A DNA stretch of 64,000 bases from Gammaproteobacteria bacterium (GTDB lineage Bacteria > Pseudomonadota > Gammaproteobacteria > Enterobacterales > Kangiellaceae). Below are positions 11,502 through 19,926 of this stretch, in pieces (position 1 is the stretch's first letter; the number at the start of each line of letters is the position of its first letter). Made by a program: the position numbers and the translations under genes. Under the pieces are notes generated by a model. It worked only from the letters and a program-made list of their open reading frames with translations, searched no databases and was not told where the DNA came from. The stretch covers positions 33,870 to 97,869 of the forward strand of contig JABXHY010000061.1 of NCBI GenBank assembly GCA_013373375.1, given 5' to 3'.

Positions 11502-11993
11502 CAAATTTTCCTATCAGATCAAATAGTTAACTCATTCCTGCTTGAGCAAATAACTCACTACTGCAAAAACTTCCTTAAACTAGCTAACTTAGAATGGCAA
11601 CAAATATAAGAATGCGAGATATTACCTAAGAGTTATGTGATTTGCTAGGCTAATAAGTAGTCAATATGCACATACAACTGCGATTGTTGAATATTACCAA
11701 AATGACTCAGTCCGCTTGACAAAACCCTGCTTTAACGTCGAGTTGTAATCTATTACTAACTAGACAATACCCCAAAATATTTTCCTTATAAATTAACGCG
11801 ACGATCATAGATTGAGAAGCAGGATGGATCAAGATGATATTCCAAAAAAGCATGGGTGATATTCAATTATATGGAGGAAGCGGAAAGCTTAAAACGACCA
11901 GTCATAGAGTAAACTGGCCATTTAAATTAAAAACTGCGTTTTAGTCTTGATAGTTATAAATATTTAATTTGTTTTAAATTTTCACGATTAAAT
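11502..11993. other. Intergenic region, leader of the giant gene
   Basis: A 492-bp gene-free gap. It must hold the promoter of the giant gene, which reads leftward from 11501, and the 3' end of the porin transcript from 11994. Apart from the terminator-like hairpin at 11891-11919 I see no ORF with a ribosome binding site, no RNA gene and no repeat. I could not pick a convincing -35/-10 pair. Confidence 0.5.
11891..11919 (-). terminator. Probable terminator of the porin gene
   Basis: Read on the - strand, GGCCAGT and ACTGGTC form a 7-bp stem with one G-U pair around a 10-nt loop, followed by GTTTT. It lies about 75 nt after the stop of the TorF-type porin. The U tract is short, so strength is uncertain. 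Confidence 0.45.
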
Positions 11994-12647
11994 TTAAAAC
12001 AGAAAGCTAAGTCCGACCAAAGCAAAATCTTCAGGCTCCCCAAGAGTACTTGTTGACTCATTTTGACCGCCAACAGCCGCGAATATGCTGAGCTGGTCGG
12101 AGTAAACATAATTCGCCGTTAACTTGTAATCGTCTTTCGAGTCATCAAAATAAAGTTCTTGTGTTATCCCATAATGGACCGAAAAGCTTAGCTTCTCATC
12201 AAGCTCCCATAAATAACCATATTCGAAATACTCGGTGTCCTGAGAATCATCACGATGATAAATAGCAGAAAAGTTAAACGCCGCTAATCCAAAATGCCAT
12301 TCACCTGACGATCGAGCTTCTGATTCATAGCCATAATGTTTATAGCCAAATAATACATCAAAATATTTTTCAAACTCGCCGCGATAATTTAAAGAGAATT
12401 CTGAGCGACTATCTGTATCGCCATTGACATCATAAGTACTAAGAAACAGCCGATAATTCCAGCCGAGATCGTTCCCGACATTTAGCCCAACTTGAGCAGC
12501 TGGCTTTCCGTCACTCAAGGATTCGCCTCGAAATATAAAGTCGGATACTAATGTTGCATCTGCGGAATAGTTTAGTTGTTTTGCTTGTAGTGCATTAAAA
12601 AATAAAGCAACAACAAAAATAGGTTTAACGATTTTAGATATTTTCAT
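11994..12647 (-). CDS. TorF family putative porin (Gcw_chp domain)
   Basis: 217 residues. I chose the ATG at 12647 because it gives a clean signal peptide (MKISKIVKPIFVVALFFNALQA, cut before KQLN); the frame is open about 49 codons upstream, but that extension looks non-coding. The first strand of the mature part, with S-D-F-I-F-R-G-E-S-L-S-D-G-K-P-A, matches the TIGR02001/PF09694 signature. The rest alternates in short beta-strand-like segments and ends in LSFLF, a terminal aromatic typical of outer-membrane barrels. The family is annotated as a putative porin; substrate is unknown. It appears to be a single-gene transcript, with a hairpin terminator downstream. Confidence 0.8.
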   Translation of the reverse strand: MKISKIVKPIFVVALFFNALQAKQLNYSADATLVSDFIFRGESLSDGKPAAQVGLNVGNDLGWNYRLFLSTYDVNGDTDSRSEFSLNYRGEFEKYFDVLFGYKHYGYESEARSSGEWHFGLAAFNFSAIYHRDDSQDTEYFEYGYLWELDEKLSFSVHYGITQELYFDDSKDDYKLTANYVYSDQLSIFAAVGGQNESTSTLGEPEDFALVGLSFLF

Positions 12648-12922
12648 TCGAAGTCCAGTTCTCAAAATTTTCGGTCGCGGATTATAAAGTATTCCAATAA
12701 ACGAAAGAACCTGTATCAAAGGTTTAATCGGCTTCCTACTCAGTAAATAATACCAACCAGTATTACCAACAAATATTACGAGTCTAGTTCTCATCCGTAA
12801 GAAGAATCAGAGGGAAACAATGGTACTGCTTATTTACCTTATATAAGTGATTTTAAATTTCATTTAATGGCAAATGAATTCTGAATACTATGAAGCTTGA
12901 AAAATTGAATAATACTAAAAGA

Positions 12923-12947
12923 AAAAGGGCTAGAATCTAGCCCTTTT
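12923..12947 (-). terminator. Rho-independent terminator
   Basis: The stem AAAAGGGCTAG / CTAGCCCTTTT encloses a 3-nt loop and runs, on the - strand, into TTTTTCTTTT. It starts only 18 nt after the last stop codon of the short frames at 12965-13128, which implies that this small locus is or was transcribed. No other gene ends nearby. Confidence 0.75.
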
Positions 12948-12964
12948 CAAATCATCCTTAAATA

Positions 12965-13128
12965 TTACAAAGCCAAGTAGTCCTTTGCAAAATCCTTTAC
13001 TTGAAGATAAAGCTCGTTGCTCGAATACTGAATTAGCGCCATAAAGAAAGTGACCAACCCCATTCTTCATCACTTCTAATATCAGTAAAAACTTGGGCAA
13101 ATCCTTTGCCGTATAATTTCCAATTCAC
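12965..13128 (-). pseudogene. Possible frameshifted small gene
   Basis: Frame A starts with GTG at 13128 and encodes 31 residues (beginning MNWKLYGKGFAQVF, ending WGWSLSLWR) before TAA at 13033. Frame B begins with an ATG at 13042 inside the end of frame A and encodes 25 residues (MALIQYSSNELYLQVKDF...) ending at 12965. Both look protein-like, with aromatic and charged residues, and together would make one 55-60-residue protein after a single frameshift. Frame A stays open upstream to a TGA near 13187, and beyond that TGA the same frame begins MSLGKRHLAT. A terminator follows directly. Alternatives are two translationally coupled microproteins or chance ORFs. No homologue is recognised. Confidence 0.35.
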
Positions 13129-13399
13129 TCTATCTTCTTTGTCCTGCTTTTTCTCTATCCTGCTTTCTACACTGAAATTTAAGTTTCAAGTAGCCAAGTG
13201 TCGTTTCCCTAATGACATGTTCAAAGTGTATCTAAAGCTTTCTAAAGTTGTTTCACTAAATCGGTCAATATATTCACAGAATTAAGCAGTTCCAAACTAA
13301 CTCTTTGTTTTTAGTATGATTTCCCTTACTAACTTTCTGATGGTTTTTGCTAACCTTTTGAGAGGTAACTCTCAAATTTATACTAAACCAAACAATTAA

Positions 13400-13846
13400 C
13401 TAAATATCTGTGTGTATCAACGGTGACTGCAAAGTTGGCAATTTGCTGCCTTTATTACTCACTAATATTCGTCGAAGTTGAGTTTGCAATGGCGCAATCA
13501 ATATTTTTAAACTAAGGCTTTTAGGTTGTGGAACCTCGAAATAGTTTTTAAAAGTAAGTAATGAAAGTAACAATAACTCGACCTCACTCTGCTCGCTCTT
13601 TGGAGAGGACTTGTTCATTTTCTTTACCAGCCTATGAAGAGCATCAACAAATAACAACGCCTCATTTGCGTAATCAAACACGACTAAGGGCTGCATTTCT
13701 TTTAAATAGTACTCACATGCTAATAAATGACACTGATCTTCCGGCTCTTCAATGTACGACTCTACTGCGGAAAGCGCTTGCTCTAAATAATAATGGAGTA
13801 AGCCTTTCTTAAGCCTCCTGGTATTCTCTGGTTGTCTTTTCATCAT
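13400..13846 (-). CDS. Hypothetical helical cytoplasmic protein
   Basis: 148 residues from the ATG at 13846, chosen because AGGGAGA lies 5 nt upstream; the frame is open 15 codons further, but that part contains the ribosome binding site. The protein is predicted helical and basic at the N-terminus (MMKRQPENTRRLKKGLLHYY). It has an acidic stretch (ESYIEEPEDQCH), a leucine-rich block around residues 95-110 and a basic C-terminus. There is no signal peptide or membrane helix, and the family is not recognised. It is a single-gene unit, with a 14-bp palindrome about 55 nt upstream of the start as a possible operator. The size and charge would fit a small regulatory or adaptor protein, but that is speculation. 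Confidence 0.6.
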   Translation of the reverse strand: MMKRQPENTRRLKKGLLHYYLEQALSAVESYIEEPEDQCHLLACEYYLKEMQPLVVFDYANEALLFVDALHRLVKKMNKSSPKSEQSEVELLLLSLLTFKNYFEVPQPKSLSLKILIAPLQTQLRRILVSNKGSKLPTLQSPLIHTDI

Positions 13847-13900
13847 TTGAATCTCCCTTTTTTTGAAATGATGATTCATCTCACAGAGCAATTTAGCTTA

Positions 13901-13914
13901 ATGAACCAGTTCAT
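13901..13914. promoter_or_regulatory. Palindrome, candidate operator
   Basis: ATGAACCAGTTCAT is a 6+6 inverted repeat with a 2-nt centre. It lies 55-68 nt upstream of the start of the hypothetical gene at 13846, a position suited to a dimeric regulator. No regulator is assigned. Confidence 0.3.
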
Positions 13915-14092
13915 GGTTTGACCAAAATGAGCCAAAACTTCACAAAAACAATCAAGATCAAATGACACTTCGGTGGTAAATAACATATTTTCTTTTAAAA
14001 ACAACAAATTAAGGAGTAAATCTAGAACTTTAGGTAGGTTAGGCTTTGACTATTAATTAGTCTTTAACATAATAATGAATGAGATATTTTAC

Positions 14093-14106
14093 GGTGCAAG
14101 CGCACC
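14093..14106. repeat. GGTGCA-type palindrome, copy 1
   Basis: GGTGCAAGCGCACC has 5-bp arms around a 4-nt centre. It lies 60 nt after the stop of the hybrid sensor gene. It shares the GGTGCA....GCACC pattern with the perfect palindrome at 17845-17858 on the far side of that gene. There is no U tract on either strand, so it is not a normal terminator. Confidence 0.35.
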
Positions 14107-14165
14107 ATTTTGATGCATTTCAGTCTCTTTTGGCTTGCTAATAAAAGCGTTGAACGCTCTTGAAT

Positions 14166-17100
14166 CTAGGCCGTTTTACTTTTCGCTCGTGTTGGCGGGT
14201 ACCCAAAGTGCTCGCTGAATGCACGGCTAAATGCAGACAAACTTTGAAATCCTACTGCATAAGCAACCTCACTAACGGACGAAGAATGAGTTGTCAGTAA
14301 CTCGAAAGAAGTTTCCAGCCTGCGACGCTTTATCAATTGAGCGGGAGAGCAGTTGAGCAGCTTTTTGCACTTTCTCGACAGTTTGCTTTGCGACAAGTTG
14401 AGAATTGAGCTCAACTCACTTACGGTAAACCCTTCATTATTTAAATTTTCATTAATTTTAGAATATAGCCTCTGTAAAAAACGCTCATCATCCGACTCAA
14501 AACTAATACCTTCAACGGGCTTTGCTCGCTGTTGTTGAAAATCCAAATAAAGTTTTTGGGCCAAACGTTGCTTTTGAGCAAGATGGCTACCAATACGGGC
14601 GATAAGCTCAGGGCTTGAAAAAGGCTTTATAACATAGTCATCAGCTCCTTTATCCAATCCCTTAACTTGTGACTTTTCATCGACCTTTGCTGTCAACAAT
14701 ATTAATGGAATATGCGCAGTTTCAACCGATGACTTAAGATGGGAGGTTAACTCAATTCCGTCCATAACAGGCATCATGACATCCGAAATAATCAAATCAG
14801 GTTGATTTACTTTAATTAACTCAAGTGCATGTTCGCCATGTTTTGCTTCGTCAATCTGATAAAACGGCTCCAAAGTATGTCTTAACAGCTTTCGAATTTC
14901 TGTATTGTCATCGACCACTAATACTCTTTGTCGACTGGTATTGATAGCTCTTATTTTACGGAAATCTGGCCCGGAGTCTCCGCTTTCAAACAGTTCGTGT
15001 AGTGAGTTTTTAACCGCGGAGACCCTTACGCCCTCATTCTGAAACAATTCATCACTCGGAGTACTGTCAGTAGGCTCTTCATCTGAATCGGGTATGTCTT
15101 CAAAAACATTTAAAGACTTATAATGAGACTTGTCTTTTTTCAGTTTGACCAATACTCGGCATCCACACCCTTCCCGACTGTCAATTTCGATAGTACCTTG
15201 GTGCAATAACAGCAGCTCACTCACAAGTGCCAAACCTATTCCCGTTCCTGGTTGCTGCAATACAGCTGAATTTTTTCCTTGATAGAAGCGATCAAATACG
15301 TGGGGGACTTCGGATTTTGCAATTCCAGGTCCTTGATCAGAAACAGCAATCATTAAGTGGCTTTTGTCTTCTGATATATCAATCTCCACGACTCCGCCAG
15401 TGGGCGAATACTTTATTGCATTAGAAATTAGGTTAACAAAAATCTTATGAAAATGATCAGGGTCGAAATAAAATTTTGAATGACTCTCCATGCCTAATGT
15501 CTTTAACTCTATTGAGCGTAGCTCTACTTCACTTTGAAATCTTTCAATACACTCGGTTAAACTTGTTGAGACATCCATTTGCTTAACACGCACAGGCATA
15601 TTTTTGGACTCAAGCTTTTCAACATCCAAGAACTGATTTAAAAGATGTAGCATATGTTTAGTATTATTGAGTGCAGTGCTAAGAAGCTCTCTGCCGCTTT
15701 CCTGTTTGATATAGTCTCCAAACTCAAGCTCTCGAAGAGGACCCGTTGCAAGAGTTGCTGCTGTTCTAAACTCATGAGAAACATTGGTTATAAAGCGAGA
15801 CTTAGCTTCATCCATTTCTTGTAATAGTTGGTAGTTTCGACGCTGCCTAAGTTTTTCTCGCCACTGTAAAATCAAGATATAAACTAACAGGATTAAAAGT
15901 GCTAATATTGCAGCCATTATAAAAATAGTCTTATTTTTTTCCTGCTTAGTGAGCGATAGTTCAAGTTGTTGCTGAATGTTTTGAATACTTAATCTTTCTT
16001 TTTCTAGTTCAGAGGCTTGTATTTGAATATCTTTTTTCAGCCGCTCTCTCTCAGCTTGATTTTCTTGCTCGATACCGTCAAGCATTAACTCTCTTGAGCT
16101 TTTCAACGATTGATATGCCTGCTCAAAATCACCTTGCTGTTCTTTTAAATTAGCAAAGCTTAAATACCATTGACTTAATACTCTGCTTTTCACTTCGTTG
16201 CCTAACATAGCTCGATAACTATGAAGTGTTTGTTCGGCTTTATCAAATTGCCCGAGCGACATATAAACTTGCGTCGCGACATCATAAAGATTGATTTTCA
16301 ACTCAACATCACTGAAATTTTGAATTAACTTCTCAGCTTGGTTAATATTTAACAATGCTTGTTGTGTGCCTTCCTTTTTTAAATTAATTCTTGCGCCTAG
16401 GATAAGCGCATAAATTTGCATTCTTACATTTCCAACTTGCTCACTTAGCTTTCGACTACGCTCTAAATAAGTTTGAGCGTTATCGTATTCTTTTAAAGAA
16501 AAGTATTTACTTGCGATGTTATAAAGCAAAATAGAACGAGAGGCGATTTGATCTTCGCCATAATATTCCAGAGCTTGTTTATGGTAGTTAATTGCTTGGC
16601 GATAATTATTAAGCTGAGAGTAAATCCTTCCTGTTGTCGACAGCAAAAAGCCAAGAGCGTCAGAGTCATTTAACTCTTTTGCATATCGAAAGGCTTCTTC
16701 TAACAGTTTTATGGCTTGCTCCGCTTCCAGCGGTACATCTAGAATACTGGCGTAGTTGGTAAGTGCCGTGAGTAATAAATGCTTATTGTCGAGTAGCCGG
16801 GCAATATCCAGAGCTTTTTTGGAAGTCTCTTTTGCCGCAACAGCCTGGCCAAGATAACCCTCAGCATTGGCGACAGAGATTAACAGTCCTGCATAAATCT
16901 CAAGTCTAACTTCACTCAACTGATCGGCACCTGAGTTATCAGGATTAATGGCTGCAATACCTCTACGAGCCGCCTTTAATGCCTCATCTGGCATAGAGTA
17001 CCCGTTGTACACTTGAGCTCGGACCGTCTCAAGCGTTGCAATCACTATGCCTTCATCAGGGTCAATTTCCGCTATTTTCTTTTCGATTCTAGCGAGCGCT

Positions 17101-17276
17101 TCCTCCGGGTTGGAATAGGCTATGACCTGAATATCCTCCCCAAGAAGCTCCTCTACCTTAACCCCAGTTTCCCCCCAAGTTAAACGGGTCAAAACTAATG
17201 AAATAATCAGAAAAATATACGAAGTTACCAGTCTAATCTTAGATTCAATAAGCAAAACAGGCCTCTTTTGGTCCAC
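14166..17276 (-). CDS. Hybrid sensor: TPR domain, histidine kinase, receiver and AraC-type HTH
   Basis: 1,036 residues with a GTG start at 17276 preceded by GGGAAG. Order: N-terminal hydrophobic signal/anchor (about 15-35), a TPR-rich probably periplasmic region (about 55-430), a coiled-coil stretch, one membrane helix (about 449-472), HisKA with the phospho-acceptor H501 in NVSHEFRT, HATPase with an N-box (NLISNAIKYS) and GTGIGLAL, a receiver domain with D832 in SDVMMPVMDG and a later KPF motif, then an AraC-type HTH (about 930-1030). This is sensor and output in one polypeptide, as in the HTCS regulators of Bacteroidetes, but with TPRs instead of a propeller sensor. The HisKA box reads FRTAA rather than the usual LRTPL. 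It is a stand-alone gene; the DNA target and stimulus are unknown. Confidence 0.9.
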   Translation of the reverse strand: MDQKRPVLLIESKIRLVTSYIFLIISLVLTRLTWGETGVKVEELLGEDIQVIAYSNPEEALARIEKKIAEIDPDEGIVIATLETVRAQVYNGYSMPDEALKAARRGIAAINPDNSGADQLSEVRLEIYAGLLISVANAEGYLGQAVAAKETSKKALDIARLLDNKHLLLTALTNYASILDVPLEAEQAIKLLEEAFRYAKELNDSDALGFLLSTTGRIYSQLNNYRQAINYHKQALEYYGEDQIASRSILLYNIASKYFSLKEYDNAQTYLERSRKLSEQVGNVRMQIYALILGARINLKKEGTQQALLNINQAEKLIQNFSDVELKINLYDVATQVYMSLGQFDKAEQTLHSYRAMLGNEVKSRVLSQWYLSFANLKEQQGDFEQAYQSLKSSRELMLDGIEQENQAERERLKKDIQIQASELEKERLSIQNIQQQLELSLTKQEKNKTIFIMAAILALLILLVYILILQWREKLRQRRNYQLLQEMDEAKSRFITNVSHEFRTAATLATGPLRELEFGDYIKQESGRELLSTALNNTKHMLHLLNQFLDVEKLESKNMPVRVKQMDVSTSLTECIERFQSEVELRSIELKTLGMESHSKFYFDPDHFHKIFVNLISNAIKYSPTGGVVEIDISEDKSHLMIAVSDQGPGIAKSEVPHVFDRFYQGKNSAVLQQPGTGIGLALVSELLLLHQGTIEIDSREGCGCRVLVKLKKDKSHYKSLNVFEDIPDSDEEPTDSTPSDELFQNEGVRVSAVKNSLHELFESGDSGPDFRKIRAINTSRQRVLVVDDNTEIRKLLRHTLEPFYQIDEAKHGEHALELIKVNQPDLIISDVMMPVMDGIELTSHLKSSVETAHIPLILLTAKVDEKSQVKGLDKGADDYVIKPFSSPELIARIGSHLAQKQRLAQKLYLDFQQQRAKPVEGISFESDDERFLQRLYSKINENLNNEGFTVSELSSILNLSQSKLSRKCKKLLNCSPAQLIKRRRLETSFELLTTHSSSVSEVAYAVGFQSLSAFSRAFSEHFGYPPTRAKSKTA

Positions 17277-17844
17277 ATATTTTTACTTCCCTTCAATACA
17301 TCATATCAGATAATTAAATTATCTGTATTTTTGTGGCATCTTTTCGATTTTATCGTGCTAACAACTCGCAATGCGCGAGTCTGAACGCCTATTACCTATT
17401 TAAAACCTCTCACACACAAAGAGTTTATTTGAGAGGTATCTAATAGTGGTGGAAAGCTATTACGCAAAAGAGTTATCGGGACATCAATTTTGCTTTTCCT
17501 TTTAACATTGCTTTAAATTTTCTTTATAGAGACAGGTTCTTAGAGGGTTGGTCTCTCTATGTATGTAAAGTTTATTTAAATCTTAGAAAGGTAAAGCAGA
17601 GAAAGCGAATCAGATAAACTATGAGCAATACGCTCACAAATTCAATTCATAAAAAGAATAACTCTTACAATAGCCTCAGAATTTGCTGTTAGGCATCAAA
17701 ATATAGTTGCGTAGAGTTATTGCTGAGTAGAGTTATAACTTAATAGGCCTTCAAGTAATCCGAATGTAAAACGGTAAATACATGTCGGACTGAAAAAGCG
17801 TCATACACCCACCAAAAGCCCTTAAGCGGCAACCCCAATTATAG

Positions 17845-17858
17845 GGTGCATATGCACC
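17845..17858. promoter_or_regulatory. GGTGCA-type palindrome, copy 2 (perfect)
   Basis: GGTGCATATGCACC is a perfect 14-bp palindrome 110 nt upstream of the LysR start. It matches the pattern of the site at 14093-14106. It is a candidate operator for the LysR protein or for the AraC output domain of the neighbouring sensor. Confidence 0.4.
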
Positions 17859-17870
17859 GTTAATATTCCC

Positions 17871-17882
17871 AATTGATCAATT
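17871..17882. promoter_or_regulatory. AT-rich palindrome upstream of the LysR gene
   Basis: AATTGATCAATT is a perfect 12-bp palindrome ending 85 nt before the LysR start codon. LysR proteins often bind imperfect palindromes near their own promoter, so this may be an autoregulatory site, but AT-rich palindromes also arise by chance. Confidence 0.3.
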
Positions 17883-17967
17883 TAGCTCTTAAATCTTGAT
17901 ATACAATCATTCCTCAATTATCAACCGACGACTTTTAGTTGTAGCGTCAAAATTGGATCTACCGTAA

Positions 17968-18831
17968 ATGATGCTATCCAGCCGAAAACTAAAAGCTTTC
18001 CACATCTTGTCTCAACACCTTAATTTTTCAAGAGCTGCTGAACAACTTTGCTTAACTCAATCTGCATTGTCGCAAAGAATTTCTCAGCTTGAAGACTGCC
18101 TTGGCGTTAAACTTTTTAGGCGACACCAATCCAGTGTTGAACTTACCGACTCTGGCCGAAAGCTTTTAAAGTACTGCAGAATTAAACATTCATTAGAAAG
18201 TGAAGTTCTCGAAGATATTGTGTATGGAAACCAGCAAGGCTTATCAGGTAGTGTCACGATTGCAGGGTTCTCATCCATTATGCGCTCTGCTGTAATGCCA
18301 ATTCTTGCAAAATTAGTGCGGAACAATCCCTCCATTCAATTGGATCTAAAAATCCGCGATTTACACGAACTCCCCGATATGCTGTTTCACTCAGAAGCAG
18401 ACTTTATAATTGGACAAATTCCGATTGAGCGACTGGATTACGAATCGGTTTTATTAGGTGATGAACACAATATATTGATTCAGAGTACCTCCGACGATGC
18501 AATCGTAGACGTGCTTCTTGATCACAATATTCATGACCACTTCAATGAAGAGTATTTAGTAAAAAAGAACCTTATGTTTGATTTTACTCGCAAACGTGCA
18601 TTCGTAAATGATATCTATGGAATAATTGATGGCGTAAAACTTGGGCTCGGAAGAGGTGTGGTGCCGAAGCATCTAATTGAAGGCATCGATGGTATAAAAC
18701 CAGTCGAAGGTTGTAGCGAGCTGAGCACACCATGTTTACTGCAGTATCCAAAGCAAGAGTATCGAAGTAAGCTCCACTTAAAAGTAATTGAAGTACTCTC
18801 AGAAAACGTCAACAAAATGCTAAACCAATAA
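17968..18831 (+). CDS. LysR family transcriptional regulator
   Basis: 287 residues. An N-terminal winged HTH (residues about 5-63) contains the family signature FSRAAEQLCLTQSALSQRISQLE and LGVKLFRR. A periplasmic-binding-protein-like effector domain follows, beginning near GSVTIAGFSS (about 92) and ending with the typical GRGVVPKHLIEG segment. ATG codons occur at 17968 and 17971; no clear ribosome binding site decides between them. The effector domain is somewhat ArgP-like in its LSGSVTIAGFSS start, but I would not name a target. It is a single gene, convergent with speD and separated from it by a bidirectional hairpin. Its long upstream region contains palindromes that may be its own operators. 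Confidence 0.9.
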   Translation: MMLSSRKLKAFHILSQHLNFSRAAEQLCLTQSALSQRISQLEDCLGVKLFRRHQSSVELTDSGRKLLKYCRIKHSLESEVLEDIVYGNQQGLSGSVTIAGFSSIMRSAVMPILAKLVRNNPSIQLDLKIRDLHELPDMLFHSEADFIIGQIPIERLDYESVLLGDEHNILIQSTSDDAIVDVLLDHNIHDHFNEEYLVKKNLMFDFTRKRAFVNDIYGIIDGVKLGLGRGVVPKHLIEGIDGIKPVEGCSELSTPCLLQYPKQEYRSKLHLKVIEVLSENVNKMLNQ

Positions 18832-18941
18832 GTTTACAGAAGAAATTCACCTGGCATTTTACCCAAACACTCGAGGCACAATTTTATTAGATAATTTAGA
18901 TTGGTTACGCGATAACTAATACGCTTTTTAATACGCTTTTG

Positions 18942-18969
18942 CCTAAAAGCAGCATGAGCTGCTTTTAGG
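18942..18969. terminator. Bidirectional terminator between lysR-type gene and speD
   Basis: The perfect 12-bp stem CCTAAAAGCAGC / GCTGCTTTTAGG has a 4-nt ATGA loop between two convergent genes. The GC core is flanked by AAAA and TTTT inside the stem, so either strand ends in a short U tract. An 11-bp direct repeat (AATACGCTTTT twice, 18918-18939) lies just before it. Confidence 0.65.
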
Positions 18970-18991
18970 TCTAGCCACCAAAGCTGACAGC

Positions 18992-19786
18992 TTATTTCGG
19001 CATATTTTTAGAATAAAAAATTTCTAACATTTCTCTTTCGACACTTTCTTTAATTTGCGTAATTTCTTCTTTTGAAAACTCGCTCTCACCAGAGCCAAAC
19101 ATATAATCATCAGCGTCAATTTGCTTTCGAATCATTTTGGTATGAAAGGTGTTTTCTTGATAGACATTAACGTCAATCATTTGATAAGCATCTTGAGTAT
19201 CATCAGACAAATAGTTTTGTATCGAGTTAATTTCATGATCGATATAATGTTTTGTTCCATCCACATCACGCGTAAAACCTCTTACGCGATAGTCCATAAT
19301 AACTATGTCTGAATCGAAACTGTGAATAAGGTAATTTAATGCTTTCAACGGCGAAATAACACCACAAGTGGATACGTCGATATCAGCTCTAAAAGTACTT
19401 ATTCCATTGTCTGGGTGACTTTCCGGATAAGTGTGAACCGTTATGTGACTTTTATTCAGATGAGCGACGACCGATTCTGGAAGAGGTCCAGGCGTTTCAT
19501 CCAATTGATCTTCTTTCGGCTCAATCTCATGTTCAGCGATTAATATAGTCACTGATGCGCCATGAGGATCGTAATCCTGCCTCGCTACATTTAATACGTG
19601 AGCGCCAATAATGTCCGTTACGTTTGTTAAAATCTTAGTCAAACGCTCAGCATTGTACTGCTCGTCAATGTATTCTATATACTCTTCACGATGAGCTTCT
19701 GTTTTCGCATAGTTAATATCGTAAATATTGAAGCTCAAAGACTTAGTAAGGTTATTAAAACCGTGAAGCTTTAACTTTTTATCCAT
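18992..19786 (-). CDS. speD: S-adenosylmethionine decarboxylase proenzyme
   Basis: 264 residues, the length of E. coli SpeD (class 1A). It decarboxylates SAM to give the aminopropyl donor for spermidine synthesis. The self-processing site is seen in [18 protein letters not shown]: cleavage between K and S generates the pyruvoyl group at the new N-terminus of the alpha chain. The conserved [23 protein letters not shown] block supplies the catalytic cysteine. I place the start at the ATG at 19786; a TTG directly before it is in frame but unnecessary. No spermidine synthase (speE) lies next to it, so the partner is elsewhere. It is transcribed alone, with about 140 bp to the next gene upstream and a hairpin terminator shared with the LysR gene. 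Confidence 0.95.
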   Translation of the reverse strand: MDKKLKLHGFNNLTKSLSFNIYDINYAKTEAHREEYIEYIDEQYNAERLTKILTNVTDIIGAHVLNVARQDYDPHGASVTILIAEHEIEPKEDQLDETPGPLPESVVAHLNKSHITVHTYPESHPDNGISTFRADIDVSTCGVISPLKALNYLIHSFDSDIVIMDYRVRGFTRDVDGTKHYIDHEINSIQNYLSDDTQDAYQMIDVNVYQENTFHTKMIRKQIDADDYMFGSGESEFSKEEITQIKESVEREMLEIFYSKNMPK

Positions 19787-19926
19787 CAAACTGAAATCTC
19801 GTCGTACTCACCTAAAATTAAGCCGGCTATTTTAAGGCAGATTGCATCGATTTTACAGGTAATTCCACCACTGAACGTCACACAAAGCCTACAATGACAC
19901 AACTAATACATGGGAATAGAACTCGA

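Larger units (their letters stand above)
12648..13399. other. Intergenic region with a degenerate small locus
   Basis: A 750-bp stretch without a full-length gene. It contains a strong hairpin terminator (12923-12947) and, just upstream of it on the - strand, two overlapping short frames (12965-13128) that look like pieces of one small gene. The part from about 13200 to 13399 shows nothing recognisable beyond AT-rich sequence downstream of the gene ending at 13400. Confidence 0.5.
13847..14165. other. Intergenic region
   Basis: A 319-bp gap holding the upstream region of the gene at 13846 and the 3' flank of the sensor kinase ending at 14166. Two palindromes are visible (13901-13914 and 14093-14106), listed separately. 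No ORF or RNA gene is seen. Confidence 0.4.
17277..17967. other. Intergenic region between the divergent sensor kinase and LysR genes
   Basis: A 691-bp gap between two regulator genes that point away from each other, unusually long for this otherwise compact window. It contains two perfect palindromes (17845-17858 and 17871-17882) close to the LysR gene. Short ATG frames of about 20 codons occur (for example near 17621), but none has a ribosome binding site. No tRNA or terminator is recognised. A small RNA cannot be excluded. Confidence 0.45.

Noticed and set aside
11994..12794. Longer 266-residue version of the TorF porin
   Set aside because: The 49 extra residues precede a good signal peptide and look like translated upstream sequence.
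17621..17692. Short ATG frame of 23 codons in the sensor/LysR gap
   Set aside because: No ribosome binding site, no terminator, and the composition resembles surrounding non-coding sequence.
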